A stretch of 64,000 nt of DNA, from the NCBI RefSeq assembly GCF_030732095.1, contig NZ_JAVAMQ010000004.1, positions 248,001 through 312,000 of the forward strand, read 5' to 3'. This document shows, in pieces, positions 1-9,884 of this stretch. Numbering within the stretch: position 1 is the first letter of the stretch; each line of letters opens with the position of its first letter. Position numbers and translations under genes: made by a program. The notes under the pieces are model-generated. The model was given only the letters and a program-made list of their open reading frames with translations, did no database searches and was not told where the DNA came from. Origin of the DNA: Paracoccus spongiarum (GTDB taxonomy: Bacteria > Pseudomonadota > Alphaproteobacteria > Rhodobacterales > Rhodobacteraceae).

Positions 1-697
1 TCTGGTCGCGGCGGATCGGCGTGATCTCGACGAGACGCTGGGTGATCGTCTCGCTGGCGGTGGCCTGCCGGGCGACCTCGATGCGTTCGGGCGAATGCAG
101 GAAGGTGTCGGTGATCCGCTCGATCTCGGGCGCCATCGTCGCACTGAAGAACAGCGTCTGGCGGGTAAAGGGCGTCAGCTGGAAGATGCGCTCGATATCC
201 GGGATGAAGCCCATGTCCAGCATCCGGTCGGCCTCGTCCACGACCATGATCTGCACACCGGTCAGAAGCAGCTTGCCGCGTTCGAAATGATCCAGCAGGC
301 GGCCGGGTGTGGCGATCAGCACGTCCACGCCGCGGTCGATCAGCTTGTCCTGTTCGGAAAAGCTGACGCCGCCGATCAGCAGCGCCTTGGTCAGCCGGGT
401 GTGCTTGGCATAGGTGTCGAAGTTCTCGGCCACCTGCGCGGCCAGTTCCCGCGTCGGGCACATCACCAGGCTGCGCGGCATCCGCGCCCGCGCCCGGCCG
501 CGGCCCAGCAGGGTGATCATCGGCAGGGTGAAGCTGGCAGTCTTGCCGGTCCCGGTCTGCGCGATGCCCAGCACGTCGCGGCCTTCCAGCGCATGCGGGA
601 TGGCCCCGGCCTGGATCGGCGTCGGCGTCTCGTAGCCGGCCTCGGCGATGGCCTGCAGGACCTTGGGATCAAGCTTCAGATCAGAGAACTTCGTCAT
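1..697 (-). CDS. DEAD-box ATP-dependent RNA helicase (3' end beyond window)
   Basis: The reverse strand reads from ATG at 697 to the window edge without a stop, giving the first 232 residues. Visible motifs, in order, are the Q-motif region (TPIQAGAIPHALEGRD), motif I AQTGTGKT, the PTRELA motif, motif II as VVDEADRMLDMGF, and motif III as SAT in LFFSATMAP. This is the RecA1 domain of a DEAD-box helicase. These enzymes unwind short RNA duplexes during ribosome assembly and mRNA turnover in the cytoplasm. The spacing resembles RhlE, but the second helicase domain and tail lie outside the window, so the subfamily stays open. The gene is divergent from the antiporter; the 255 bases between them show nothing recognisable. 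Confidence 0.93.
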   Translation of the reverse strand, partial: MTKFSDLKLDPKVLQAIAEAGYETPTPIQAGAIPHALEGRDVLGIAQTGTGKTASFTLPMITLLGRGRARARMPRSLVMCPTRELAAQVAENFDTYAKHTRLTKALLIGGVSFSEQDKLIDRGVDVLIATPGRLLDHFERGKLLLTGVQIMVVDEADRMLDMGFIPDIERIFQLTPFTRQTLFFSATMAPEIERITDTFLHSPERIEVARQATASETITQRLVEITPIRRDQ

Positions 698-952
698 TCG
701 GGGCTTTCCGTGCTGCCGCGCCAAATCGCGCGATGCGTTCCATGCCGCGCGCCCGTATGGCGCCATGCGGTGCTGATGGGACGCATATCCGAACGCCCCG
801 TCGGTCGGCCCGCCGGATGCGGGCTGCCTTCGCCTAGACCAAAGCCGCGGGCGCGTCAATCTTTCCGCCCGGTTCCCGAACAATATGGCATGGTGGCGGA
901 ACCCTGAGGGCCGGCGGCCGGTTCCCACAGGGACAGACAGGGCGGGGGCGCG

Positions 953-3052
953 ATGGCGACCGAGATTTCCGGCGGGCTTGCCCCGATGCAGGCACTGGCG
1001 CTGATCGGCATTGCCGGTGTCGGCGCGCAATGGCTGGCCTGGCGGTTCCGGCTTCCGGCAATCGTGCTGATGCTGCTGGCAGGACTGGTGCTGGGGCCGG
1101 TCACCGGCGTCATGATCCCGTCGCGCGACATCGGCGACCTGGTGCCGCCGATGATCGCGCTGGCCGTCGCGGTGATCCTGTTCGAGGGCGGCCTGACGCT
1201 GAGCTTCAAGCAACTGGCCGACGCGCGTCCCGCGGTGCGGCGGCTGGTCTATGTCGGCGCCCCGCTGGGCTGGCTTCTGTCGACGCTGGTGCTGGTCTAT
1301 GGCGCGGGGCTGGGCTGGGCCTCGGCCACCGTGTTCGGCGGCGTGCTGATCGTGACCGGGCCGACCGTCATCGCGCCGCTGCTGCGCCAGGCCAAGCTGC
1401 GCTCGCGGCCCGCGCAGGTCCTGCAATGGGAGGGCATCGTCAACGACCCGATCGGCGCGCTGGTCGCCGTCATCGCGCTGGAGATCGTGCTGGTGCTGCG
1501 CGCCGGGGTGACATGGCCCGAGGCGATCGGCCAGCTGGTCCTGGGCATCGGCGTGGCCGCATCGCTGGGGGTGCTGGGCGGCTATCTGATCGTGCAGGCC
1601 TTTCGCCGGGGATGGGTCCCCGAATACATGAAGGTGCCGCTGCTGTTCGTGGCGGTGCTGGGCATCTTCTCGGCCTCGGACAGCATCCTGCATGAAAGCG
1701 GGCTGCTGGCGGTGACGGTGATGGGGCTGGTCGTCGCCAATGCCGACCTGCCCAGCTATCACGAGCTGCGCCGCTTCAAGGAGCACGCCACGATCCTGCT
1801 GGTCTCGGGTGTCTTCATCCTGCTGGCGGCGGGTATCCAGTTCGATACGCTGGCGCGGCTGGACTGGTGGCGCGCGCTGCTGTTCGTGGCGCTGATCGTG
1901 CTGGTCGCCCGGCCGCTGACGGTGATGATCGCGCTGATCGGCTCGGGCCTGCCGATGGCCGAAAGGGTGCTGATCGCGCTGACCGGGCCGCGCGGGGTGG
2001 TGCTGGTCGCGGTGTCGGGGATCTTTGCCGAAAGGCTGGTGGCGGAAGGCATCGCGGATGGCGAACGCATCGCGCCGCTGGCCTTCGTCCTGGTGCTGGC
2101 AACGGTGGTGCTGCACGGCTTCACGCTGGCGCCGCTGGCGCGGCGGCTGGGCCTGACCTCGGGCGGCAAGCCGGGTGTGCTGGTCGTCGGCGGCTCGCTG
2201 TTCGCGACCGGCCTCGCCAAGGCGCTGCAAAAGGCCGATGTCGAGGTGCTGCTGACCGACACAAACCGCGACCACCTGCGCACCGCGCGGGCGGCGGGGC
2301 TGCCGACCTTCTACGGCGACATCCTGGGCGAGGCGGCCGAACACAATGTCGAATTCATCGCCTTCGGGGCGATCCTCGCTGCCTCGGACAATGACGCCTA
2401 CAATACGCTGGTGGCGACCGACCTTGCGCCGGAATTCGGCCGGGAATCGATCTGGCAGCTGGCCCGCCACAAGGAGGACCGCGCCCGTCATTCGCTGCCC
2501 AGCCAGCTGGGCGGGCAGGCGATCGAGGGCAACCGGACGCTGGCGCAATATCTGGACCTGCTGGCCGAGGGCTGGGTGTTCCGCACGACGCGGCTGACGC
2601 AGGAATACCGGCTGCCGCAATGGCGCGAGGCGCGCGAGGGCGCGATTCCGCTGGCCATGGTGCAGGGCGACCGCCTGTGGTTCGTGTCAGCGCCCGAGGA
2701 TCTGGTGGATCGGCCCGACGCGCGGATCGTGTCGCTGATCCCGCCCGAGATCGCCCGCAGGATCGACCGCGAAAACGAGGAAGAGGCGCGGCCCCGCCCG
2801 CAGGGCCGATCGGTCGCGAAGGCCCAGGCCGAGGCGGTGCGCCGCGGCGAGGGCAATGGCAGCGTGCCGGGTGGCGGGGGTGGCGAGGCGGCGCGCGCGC
2901 TGGCCGAGGACGAGGCCGTGCTGGACGATCCGGCCCTCATCGACGCGGACCGGCCCGACCCCGGCCCCGACCAGGAGCCGGACGCCCGGTCCGGTGCCGG
3001 GGACCCCGCAGCCGGGGCGGACAGCCGCGACGGGCAGGGGCGGCGCGACTGA
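953..3052 (+). CDS. NhaP-type cation:proton antiporter with TrkA-N domain
   Basis: 699 residues. The first 400 or so form about twelve hydrophobic segments of a CPA1 Na+(K+)/H+ exchanger, with a GLVLGP turn and an ILFEGGLTL segment early and DSILHESGLLAVTV further in. From about residue 405 a Rossmann-like stretch begins (PGVLVVGGSLFATG), as in TrkA-N/RCK regulatory domains, which sense nucleotides or K+. The last 95 or so residues are a low-complexity, Gly/Ala/Asp-rich tail that looks disordered. The protein should sit in the inner membrane and exchange monovalent cations for protons. The ion cannot be told from sequence. It stands alone between the divergent helicase and argS. Confidence 0.88.
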   Translation: MATEISGGLAPMQALALIGIAGVGAQWLAWRFRLPAIVLMLLAGLVLGPVTGVMIPSRDIGDLVPPMIALAVAVILFEGGLTLSFKQLADARPAVRRLVYVGAPLGWLLSTLVLVYGAGLGWASATVFGGVLIVTGPTVIAPLLRQAKLRSRPAQVLQWEGIVNDPIGALVAVIALEIVLVLRAGVTWPEAIGQLVLGIGVAASLGVLGGYLIVQAFRRGWVPEYMKVPLLFVAVLGIFSASDSILHESGLLAVTVMGLVVANADLPSYHELRRFKEHATILLVSGVFILLAAGIQFDTLARLDWWRALLFVALIVLVARPLTVMIALIGSGLPMAERVLIALTGPRGVVLVAVSGIFAERLVAEGIADGERIAPLAFVLVLATVVLHGFTLAPLARRLGLTSGGKPGVLVVGGSLFATGLAKALQKADVEVLLTDTNRDHLRTARAAGLPTFYGDILGEAAEHNVEFIAFGAILAASDNDAYNTLVATDLAPEFGRESIWQLARHKEDRARHSLPSQLGGQAIEGNRTLAQYLDLLAEGWVFRTTRLTQEYRLPQWREAREGAIPLAMVQGDRLWFVSAPEDLVDRPDARIVSLIPPEIARRIDRENEEEARPRPQGRSVAKAQAEAVRRGEGNGSVPGGGGGEAARALAEDEAVLDDPALIDADRPDPGPDQEPDARSGAGDPAAGADSRDGQGRRD

Positions 3053-3131
3053 GGCCGGCCGGGCACGGGCTGCGCTGTTGACCTTTGACGGCCGCTGGCG
3101 TTAACCCGGCATGTCACTTTGGAAGCGGAAC

Positions 3132-4874
3132 ATGAACCTTTTCTCGGATCTTCGCGGCGTCGTCCTTGGCGCGCTGGAGCAGATGGCCGTCGCGGGCGAA
3201 CTGCCGGCGGGGCTGGACACAGCCAATGTCACGGTCGAGCCGCCCCGCGATCCGGCGCATGGCGACATGGCCACCAACGCGGCGATGGTGCTGGCCAAGC
3301 CCGCCGGCCTGAAGCCGCGCGAGATCGCCGAGAAGCTGGCCGCACGGCTGACCGATCCGCGCATCGCCGCCGCAGAGGTGGCGGGGCCGGGCTTTCTGAA
3401 CCTGCGGCTGGCGCCTTCGGTCTGGCAGGGCGTGATCGGTGCCGCCCTGCGCGCGGGCGCCGATTTCGGACGCTCGCGGATGGGCGAGGGGCAGAAGGTG
3501 AATGTCGAATTCGTCAGCGCGAACCCGACCGGGCCGATGCATGTGGGCCATGTGCGCGGCGCGGTCTTCGGCGATGCGCTGGCCAATCTGCTGGCCTTCT
3601 CGGGCCATGAGGTGACGCGCGAATACTATGTCAACGACGGCGGCGCGCAGGTCGATGTGCTGGCCCGTTCCGCCTATGAACGCTATCGCGAGGCCAATGG
3701 CCTCGAGCCGGCGATCCGCGAGGGGCTGTATCCGGGCGACTACCTGATCCCGGTCGGTGAGGCGCTGAAGGCGAAATATGGCGACAGCCTGCTGGACCGC
3801 CCCGAAGAGGACTGGCTGGCCGAGATCCGCGATTTCGCCACCGAGGCGATGATGGCCGAGATCCGGCACGACCTCGCCGCGCTGGGCGTCCGCATGGATG
3901 TCTATTCCAGCGAGAAGGCGCTGTATGGCACCGGCCGCATCGAGGCCGCCATCGAGCGGTTGCGCGCCGCCGGGCTGATCTATCGCGGCGTGCTGGAGCC
4001 GCCCAAGGGCAAGCTGCCCGACGATTGGGAGGAGCGCGAGCAGACCCTGTTCCGCGCCACCGCGCATGGCGACGACGTGGATCGCCCGATCCAGAAATCA
4101 GACGGCGCCTGGACCTATTTCGCGCCCGACATCGCCTATCACTGGGACAAGATCGAACGCGGCTTCGACCAGTTGATCGACGTGTTCGGCGCCGATCACG
4201 GCGGTTATGTCAAGCGCATGAACGCCGCCGTGAAGGCGCTATCGAACGGTCGCGTGCCGCTGGACATCAAGCTGATCCAGCTGGTCAAGCTCTACAAGAA
4301 CGGCGAGCCGTTCAAGATGTCCAAGCGCGCCGGCACCTTCGTCACTCTGCGCGACGTGGTCGAGGAGGCAGGCGCCGACGTCACCCGCTTCATCATGCTG
4401 ACGCGCAAGAACGACGCGGCGCTGGATTTCGACTTTGCCAGGGTGCTTGAACAGTCGAAGGACAATCCGGTCTGGTATGTTCAATATGCCAGCGCCCGCG
4501 TGAATTCGGTGCTGCGCCGCGCCGCCGAGGCCGGGATCGACGTGTCCGACGCAGCCCTTCTGGCCGCCGATCACGGCCGCATCACCCACCCCGCCGAGCT
4601 TGACCTTGCCCGGAAAGTTGCCGAATGGCCACGCCTTGTCGAGCATGCGGCCCGCGCGCACGAGCCGCACCGGGTGGCGTTTTTCCTCTATGACCTCGCC
4701 TCGGACCTGCATTCGCTGTGGAACCGGGGCAATGACGACCCCGCGCTGCGCTTCGTGCAGGATGGCGATCCGGCAACGTCGCAGGCAAAAATCGCGCTGG
4801 TCCGGGCAGTGGGCGTTGTCATTTCGGGCGGCCTCGCTATCCTTGGCGTGACTCCGGCGGAAGAAATGCGCTGA
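3132..4874 (+). CDS. argS: Arginyl-tRNA synthetase
   Basis: 580 residues from ATG at 3132, which has GGAAG six bases upstream; an in-frame ATG at 3111 is possible but poorly placed. This class I synthetase charges tRNA-Arg in the cytoplasm. The HIGH-type signature is [11 protein letters not shown] near residue 130, and KMSKRAG is near residue 393. The C-terminal DALR anticodon-binding domain contains [10 protein letters not shown]. Length fits the family. It leads the run argS-SPOR-nagZ-scpA-scpB, whose members overlap or nearly touch, so they are probably co-transcribed. Confidence 0.97.
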   Translation: MNLFSDLRGVVLGALEQMAVAGELPAGLDTANVTVEPPRDPAHGDMATNAAMVLAKPAGLKPREIAEKLAARLTDPRIAAAEVAGPGFLNLRLAPSVWQGVIGAALRAGADFGRSRMGEGQKVNVEFVSANPTGPMHVGHVRGAVFGDALANLLAFSGHEVTREYYVNDGGAQVDVLARSAYERYREANGLEPAIREGLYPGDYLIPVGEALKAKYGDSLLDRPEEDWLAEIRDFATEAMMAEIRHDLAALGVRMDVYSSEKALYGTGRIEAAIERLRAAGLIYRGVLEPPKGKLPDDWEEREQTLFRATAHGDDVDRPIQKSDGAWTYFAPDIAYHWDKIERGFDQLIDVFGADHGGYVKRMNAAVKALSNGRVPLDIKLIQLVKLYKNGEPFKMSKRAGTFVTLRDVVEEAGADVTRFIMLTRKNDAALDFDFARVLEQSKDNPVWYVQYASARVNSVLRRAAEAGIDVSDAALLAADHGRITHPAELDLARKVAEWPRLVEHAARAHEPHRVAFFLYDLASDLHSLWNRGNDDPALRFVQDGDPATSQAKIALVRAVGVVISGGLAILGVTPAEEMR

Positions 4875-4947
4875 CCACACGGTGCCGCCGCCGGATGTCC
4901 GAGAGCAGTCAACGGTAAATCCGGGTCAACCGGCAGGCAGGCAGACG

Positions 4948-6087
4948 ATGGCAGTGATGGATTTCCGCGAAGGCGGATACGTCTTCTCGCGGCACAAGGT
5001 GCGGCGCGAATTTTCCTATGACCAGAACGGCTGGGACGACCCGTCGGCGCCCGGCGACCACAGCCGCTTCGCGGCCGATCCTGACGGCGCCGCCAGTTTC
5101 TCGGCGCGGATCGCGCGACTGACGCATTACCTCGGCGCGCTGGTCTCGGTCGGGCTGATGGTCGGGCTGCTGGCCTGGGGCTGGCAGCTGATGTCGCGCG
5201 ACGTCTCGGGCGTGCCGGTCATCAAGGCGATCGAGGGCGAGGCGCGGATCACCCCGGAGGAGCCGGGCGGCGAATTGTCCAGCTATACCGGATATGCGGT
5301 GAATGGCGTGGCGGAAGGGGCCGAGCCGACGCCGGCCCAGCAGGTCGCCATCGCGCCGTCGCCGACCGGGCTTGCCGACGAGGATCTGGCGATGGGCCGC
5401 TTTGGCGCCACCGCGCGCGAGCCCGCTAACGCCTCCGACGCCCCGCTCAGCTTCGACGGAGAACCGATCATGCCGCTGTCGGACAGCGAGGCGCGGGCCC
5501 TGGCCGAGGCGCAGGCCGCCGCCGAGGCGGCACGGCTGGCCCTGGCGACCGAGGATGTCGCGCGGGCCGCGATCAGCGACGCGCCGGCCCGCGAAGGCCC
5601 GATCAACGAGGTCGTCACCGACGAGAACGGCGCCCCCGCCCAGACCGATGCCATCACCGCCGCGCTGCAAGAGGCGCAGGCCGCCAATCCGGGCGTCATC
5701 ATGGCCTCGCCCCGGCCCGCGCCGCGTCCGCGCAGCATGCGTGTGGCCGCCGCGGTGACCAGCGCCACCGACGCCGCCGCCCCGCCACCCGCGCCCGCCG
5801 CCGCGGACCGCACAACCGAGCCCGCGCCGGTCGCATCGGCGGGCGGCCCGCTGGTGCAGATCGGCGCCTTCGACAGCGATTCGATCGCCTCGGGCGAATG
5901 GAACCGCCTTGCCGGCAAGTTCGGCTCGCTCTTCTCGGGCAAGGGGCAGGTGATCCAGCAGCACCAGTCGAACGGCCGCACCTTCTGGCGCCTTCGCGTG
6001 GCGGGTTTCGGTTCGGTCAGCGAGGCGCGGCAGTTCTGCGCGGCGCTGAAATCCGGCGGCACGGACTGCCTCGCCCTGTCGCAGTGA
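4948..6087 (+). CDS. SPOR-domain cell-envelope protein
   Basis: 379 residues from ATG at 4948, preceded by AGGCAG. The start gives a cytoplasmic N-terminus with one transmembrane segment at about residues 55-75 (VSVGLMVGLLAWGWQLM). A long Ala/Pro-rich periplasmic linker follows. The C-terminal 75 residues are a SPOR domain, beginning at PLVQIGAFDS and ending in FGSVSEARQFCAAL. SPOR domains bind denuded glycan strands at division sites. This topology matches the envelope or division proteins found between argS and nagZ in Rhodobacterales. Its stop shares one base with the nagZ start, pointing to translational coupling. The specific role is not known. Confidence 0.9.
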   Translation: MAVMDFREGGYVFSRHKVRREFSYDQNGWDDPSAPGDHSRFAADPDGAASFSARIARLTHYLGALVSVGLMVGLLAWGWQLMSRDVSGVPVIKAIEGEARITPEEPGGELSSYTGYAVNGVAEGAEPTPAQQVAIAPSPTGLADEDLAMGRFGATAREPANASDAPLSFDGEPIMPLSDSEARALAEAQAAAEAARLALATEDVARAAISDAPAREGPINEVVTDENGAPAQTDAITAALQEAQAANPGVIMASPRPAPRPRSMRVAAAVTSATDAAAPPPAPAAADRTTEPAPVASAGGPLVQIGAFDSDSIASGEWNRLAGKFGSLFSGKGQVIQQHQSNGRTFWRLRVAGFGSVSEARQFCAALKSGGTDCLALSQ

Positions 6088-7082
6088 TGGCGGCGAACGC
6101 GACGATCCTCGGCGGCATCGCCGGGACCGCCCTGACCGGGGCCGAGCGCGACTTCTTTCGCGCCGCCGATCCCTGGGGCTTCATCCTCTTCGGCCGCAAT
6201 GTCGATCATCCCGACCAACTGCGCCGACTCACCGGCGATCTGCGCGAGGCGGTCGGCCGCGAGGCGGTGATCACCGTCGATCAGGAGGGCGGGCGGGTGC
6301 AGCGGCTGCGCGGCCCGCACTGGACCGACTGGCCGGCGCCGCTGGATCAGGCCGGCGCGGGCCCGCGCGCGATGTGGCTGCGGCACTACCTGATCGGGCG
6401 CGAATTGCGCGACGTCGGCATCGACAGCGACTGCGCGCCCACGCTGGACGTGGCCCAGCCCGACACCCACCCCTTCCTGCGCAACCGCTGCCTCGGCACC
6501 GATCCCGCCCGCGTGGCCGAACTGGGCCGGGCCGCGGCCGACGGGCTTCTGGCGGCGGGCGTGCTGCCGGTGATGAAGCACATGCCGGGGCATGGACGCG
6601 CGGTCGCAGACAGCCATCACGACCTGCCGGTGGTCGCCGCCGCGCCCGCCGATCTGGAGGCGCTGGATTTCGCGCCCTTCCGCGCGCTGTCCGACCTGCC
6701 GATGGGGATGACCGCGCATATCCGCTTTACCGCGCTGGACGATCGCCCCGCGACGGCGTCGCCGCGCATGGTCGGGCTGATCCGCGAGACGATCGGCTTC
6801 GACGGGCTGCTGATGACCGACGACATCACCATGAACGCCCTGTCTGGGACCGAGGCCCGGCGCGCCGCGGCGGCGATCGCCGCCGGGTGCGATCTGGTGC
6901 TGCACTGCAATGGCGATATCCCCGCGATGGAGGCGGTGGTCGCCGCCGCGGGCGGCATGTCGGCCGAGGCCTGCCGCCGAGCCGATGCGGCGCTGGCCAT
7001 GCGCCGCACGCCGACACCCTTCGACCGCGCGGCCCTGATGGCCGAATGGCGCGGTCTTGTGGCGGGGACGGCCACGGCTTGA
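6087..7082 (+). CDS. nagZ: Beta-N-acetylhexosaminidase (muropeptide recycling)
   Basis: 331 residues from an ATG at 6087 that overlaps the last base of the SPOR gene stop. Glycoside hydrolase family 3, NagZ type. It removes GlcNAc from GlcNAc-anhydroMurNAc-peptides in the cytoplasm during peptidoglycan recycling. The hallmark KHMPGHGRAVADSHHD holds the catalytic His loop, and MTDDITMNAL carries the nucleophilic Asp. ITVDQEGGRVQRL is the N-terminal family motif. No signal peptide is present, as expected for a cytoplasmic enzyme. Confidence 0.96.
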   Translation: MAANATILGGIAGTALTGAERDFFRAADPWGFILFGRNVDHPDQLRRLTGDLREAVGREAVITVDQEGGRVQRLRGPHWTDWPAPLDQAGAGPRAMWLRHYLIGRELRDVGIDSDCAPTLDVAQPDTHPFLRNRCLGTDPARVAELGRAAADGLLAAGVLPVMKHMPGHGRAVADSHHDLPVVAAAPADLEALDFAPFRALSDLPMGMTAHIRFTALDDRPATASPRMVGLIRETIGFDGLLMTDDITMNALSGTEARRAAAAIAAGCDLVLHCNGDIPAMEAVVAAAGGMSAEACRRADAALAMRRTPTPFDRAALMAEWRGLVAGTATA

Positions 7083-7132
7083 CTCATGCGCGGGTTGGGC
7101 GGACGCTGTCGGTCCGAGAAACCGGAGGCGGC

Positions 7133-7972
7133 GTGGCCAGAACTTCCGCACAGATGCCCCATCTGCGACCGCTTCCCGATCCGCCGGGCGAGGCCGGCGA
7201 TGTCGCGCAGCGCCGCGCCGACGAGGCGCTGATCGTCGATGTGGACGGCTATGAAGGGCCGCTTGACCTGCTGCTGACGCTGGCGCGGACCCAGAAGGTC
7301 GATCTGATGAAGATCTCGGTCCTGCATCTGGCCGAGCAATATCTGGCCTTTGTCGAACAGGCGCGCAAGCTGCGCATCGAACTGGCCGCCGACTACCTGG
7401 TGATGGCCGCATGGCTGGCCTTTCTCAAGTCGCGCCTGCTGCTGCCACCCGACCCTGAGGCCGAGGGACCAAGCGCCGAGGACATGGCCGCGCATCTGGC
7501 GTTCCAGCTGGAACGGCTGGACGCCATGCGCCAGGCGGCGGCGCGGCTGATGGCGCGCGACCGGCTGGGCATCAGCCGCTTTGCCCGCGGCGCGCCCGAG
7601 GCCGTCACGCGCAGGCGGCGCACCGAATGGCAGGCCGGGCTGATCGACCTGATGCGCGCCTATGCGCGGCTGAAGACGCGCGACGAATTCCGCCCCTATG
7701 CCTTCGACCGGCAGGACGTGTTCACGATGGAACAGGCGCTGGACCGGATGCGCCGGATGATCGGCTTTGCCGGCGACTGGGTGGAGCTGTCGGATTTCCT
7801 GCCCGAGGGCTGGGACGGGGGCGGGGACGGTGGCGGGGCGCGGCGGCGCTCGGCCACGGCGGCCACCTTCGCGGCCTCGCTGGAGCTTGCGCGGCAAGGC
7901 CGGTTGGAGATACGCCAGTCCGACACCTTCGCGCCGATCAGCTTCCGGCGCAAACCCTCAGCCGACCAGTGA
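7133..7972 (+). CDS. scpA: Segregation and condensation protein A
   Basis: 279 residues from GTG at 7133, chosen because GGAGG lies four bases upstream; the first in-frame ATG is seven codons later. The kleisin signature VDGYEGPLDLLLTLARTQKVDL opens the N-terminal Smc-binding region, described here as residues near 35-56. ScpA bridges the Smc heads and, with ScpB, forms the condensin that organises replicated chromosomes. The winged-helix C-terminus is degenerate, with a Gly-rich insert (DGGGDGGGARRRS). scpB begins two bases after the stop. Confidence 0.94.
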   Translation: MARTSAQMPHLRPLPDPPGEAGDVAQRRADEALIVDVDGYEGPLDLLLTLARTQKVDLMKISVLHLAEQYLAFVEQARKLRIELAADYLVMAAWLAFLKSRLLLPPDPEAEGPSAEDMAAHLAFQLERLDAMRQAAARLMARDRLGISRFARGAPEAVTRRRRTEWQAGLIDLMRAYARLKTRDEFRPYAFDRQDVFTMEQALDRMRRMIGFAGDWVELSDFLPEGWDGGGDGGGARRRSATAATFAASLELARQGRLEIRQSDTFAPISFRRKPSADQ

Positions 7973-7973
7973 C

Positions 7974-8669
7974 GTGACCGACCTGACCCAGAACGACGCC
8001 TCCGACGCCGAAGCCGGGGCCGCGGGCCCCGATTTTCCGCCGCCCCCCCTTGCCCAGCAGCAGCGCATGGTCGAGGCGATCCTGTTCGCGGCGGCCCAGC
8101 CCGTCACGGTCCGCGACCTGGCCGCGCGGTTGCCCGCGGGCTGCGATCCGGCCGAGGCGCTGGCCGGGCTGCGGCGGCTTTACGAGGGGCGCGGCGTGGG
8201 TATCGAGAGGATCGGCGACGGCTACGCCTTCCGCACCGCGGCCGATCTGTCCTTCCTGATGCAGACCGAAACCGTGGATCAGCGCCGCCTGTCGAGGGCG
8301 GCGGTCGAGACGCTGGCGATCATCGCCTATCACCAGCCGGTGACCCGCGCCGAGATCGAGGAGATCCGCGGCGTCGCCGTCAGCCGCGGCACGCTGGACC
8401 AGCTGATCGAGATGGAATGGGTGCGCGTCGGGCGGCGCCGCATGACGCCGGGGCGCCCCGCGACCTTCGTGGTGACCGAGGGGTTTCTTGACCATTTCGG
8501 GCTGGAATCGGCGCGCGACCTGCCCGGGCTGTCCGAACTGCGCGCCGCCGGCCTGCTGGATTCGCGCCCGCCCGACGAGGGCATGGCCCTGCCGATCGTG
8601 CCCGACACGGATGACGAGCCGGGCGAGGGGGCCGGGGACGTCGCCGACGATCTCTTCGAGGATGACTAG
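7974..8669 (+). CDS. scpB: Segregation and condensation protein B
   Basis: 231 residues from GTG at 7974, the first plausible start after scpA. Tandem winged-helix domains are indicated by MVEAILFAAAQPVTVRDLA and by SRAAVETLAIIAYHQPVTRAEIEEIRG split around residue 110; the latter is the best conserved part of the family. The C-terminus is acidic (GDVADDLFEDD). ScpB dimers hold ScpA on Smc. It is the last gene of the argS-SPOR-nagZ-scpAB run. From memory, many Rhodobacterales continue into tatABC here; this genome has an RNA methyltransferase gene instead. Confidence 0.94.
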   Translation: MTDLTQNDASDAEAGAAGPDFPPPPLAQQQRMVEAILFAAAQPVTVRDLAARLPAGCDPAEALAGLRRLYEGRGVGIERIGDGYAFRTAADLSFLMQTETVDQRRLSRAAVETLAIIAYHQPVTRAEIEEIRGVAVSRGTLDQLIEMEWVRVGRRRMTPGRPATFVVTEGFLDHFGLESARDLPGLSELRAAGLLDSRPPDEGMALPIVPDTDDEPGEGAGDVADDLFEDD

Positions 8670-8740
8670 CCGCGCTCGCGCAGGGCAGGTGCGGCGTTTC
8701 CGTCTCGCCAAGCCCGGCAGGGCAGGCTAAGGGCTGCCGG

Positions 8741-9853
8741 ATGTCCGAGGATCCTTTCGAAATCTACCTGGTCGCCACACCCGGCCTCGAGGCGCCGCTG
8801 GCCGCCGAGGCGCGCGATCTCGGCTGGCAGGCGACCGTCCAGCCCGGCGGCGTCACCATCCGTGGCGGCTGGACCGATGTCTGGCGCGCCAATCTGATGC
8901 TGCGCGGGGCGACCCGCGTGCTGGCCCGGATCGGCAGCTTCCGGGCGATGCATCTGGCGCAGCTGGACAAGCGGGCGCGCCGGTTTCCCTGGGCGCATGT
9001 CCTGCGTCCCGACCTGCCCGTGAAGGTCGAGGCGACCTGCCGCGCCAGCCGCATCTACCACGCCGGCGCAGCCGCCCAGCGGATCGAGAGGGCCATCGCC
9101 GAGGAACTGGGCGCCCCCATCGCGGCGGATGCCGCGATGGTCGTGAAGGCGCGGATCGAGGATGATCTGGTGACCATCAGCCTCGACACCACCGGCCGCT
9201 CGCTGCACAAGCGCGGTCACAAGCAGGCCGTCGCCAAGGCCCCCATGCGCGAGACGATGGCGGCCATGTTCCTGCGCGAAATGGGTTTCGACGGCAGCCA
9301 GCCGGTGCTGGACCCGATGTGCGGATCGGGCACCTTCGTCATCGAGGCGGCCGAGATCGCGGCCGGTCTCGCGCCGGGCAGGTCGCGCGGCTTTGCCTTC
9401 GAATCGCTGGCCGGTTTCGATCCTCAGGCCTGGGATGCCCTGCGGGGCAGCATCCTGCCCCGCCCGCCCGCGACATGTTTCACCGGCAGCGACCGCGATG
9501 CCGGCGCCGTGCGGATGAGCGGCCAGAACGCGCAGCGGGCCGGAGTGGCCGACTGGACCCGGTTCGACTGCTGCCCGATCGCCGAGATGCAGCGCCCCGG
9601 CGGGCCGCCGGGTCTGGTGATCGTGAACCCGCCCTATGGCGCGCGGGTCGGCAACAAGGGACCGCTGTTCGGCCTGCACGCCGCCATGGGAGAGGCGTTC
9701 CGCAGCCGCCTTGCAGGATGGCGCATCGGCATCGTCACCAGTGAGGCGGGGCTTGCGAAGGCGACCGGCCTGCCACTGATGCCGCCCGGCCCGATCGTCG
9801 CGCATGGCGGGCTGAAGGTCAGGCTGTGGCAGACCGGCACGCTGCCGGGCTGA
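8741..9853 (+). CDS. THUMP-domain class I RNA methyltransferase (RlmL-like)
   Basis: 370 residues. The N-terminal ferredoxin-like/THUMP half starts EIYLVATPGLEAPLAAEA and is followed by a Rossmann methyltransferase. SAM-binding motif I is DPMCGSGTFVIEAAE and the catalytic motif is IVNPPYGARVG, which is the NPPY box of N-methyltransferases acting on exocyclic amines. Related proteins methylate N2 of guanines in 23S rRNA or tRNA; the exact site here cannot be told. It has only the RlmL-type half, not the fused RlmK domain found in E. coli. It converges with the dCTP deaminase gene. Confidence 0.9.
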   Translation: MSEDPFEIYLVATPGLEAPLAAEARDLGWQATVQPGGVTIRGGWTDVWRANLMLRGATRVLARIGSFRAMHLAQLDKRARRFPWAHVLRPDLPVKVEATCRASRIYHAGAAAQRIERAIAEELGAPIAADAAMVVKARIEDDLVTISLDTTGRSLHKRGHKQAVAKAPMRETMAAMFLREMGFDGSQPVLDPMCGSGTFVIEAAEIAAGLAPGRSRGFAFESLAGFDPQAWDALRGSILPRPPATCFTGSDRDAGAVRMSGQNAQRAGVADWTRFDCCPIAEMQRPGGPPGLVIVNPPYGARVGNKGPLFGLHAAMGEAFRSRLAGWRIGIVTSEAGLAKATGLPLMPPGPIVAHGGLKVRLWQTGTLPG

Positions 9854-9884
9854 TCGCGCCCGGCCCGAAGCAGGATCGCTGCCC

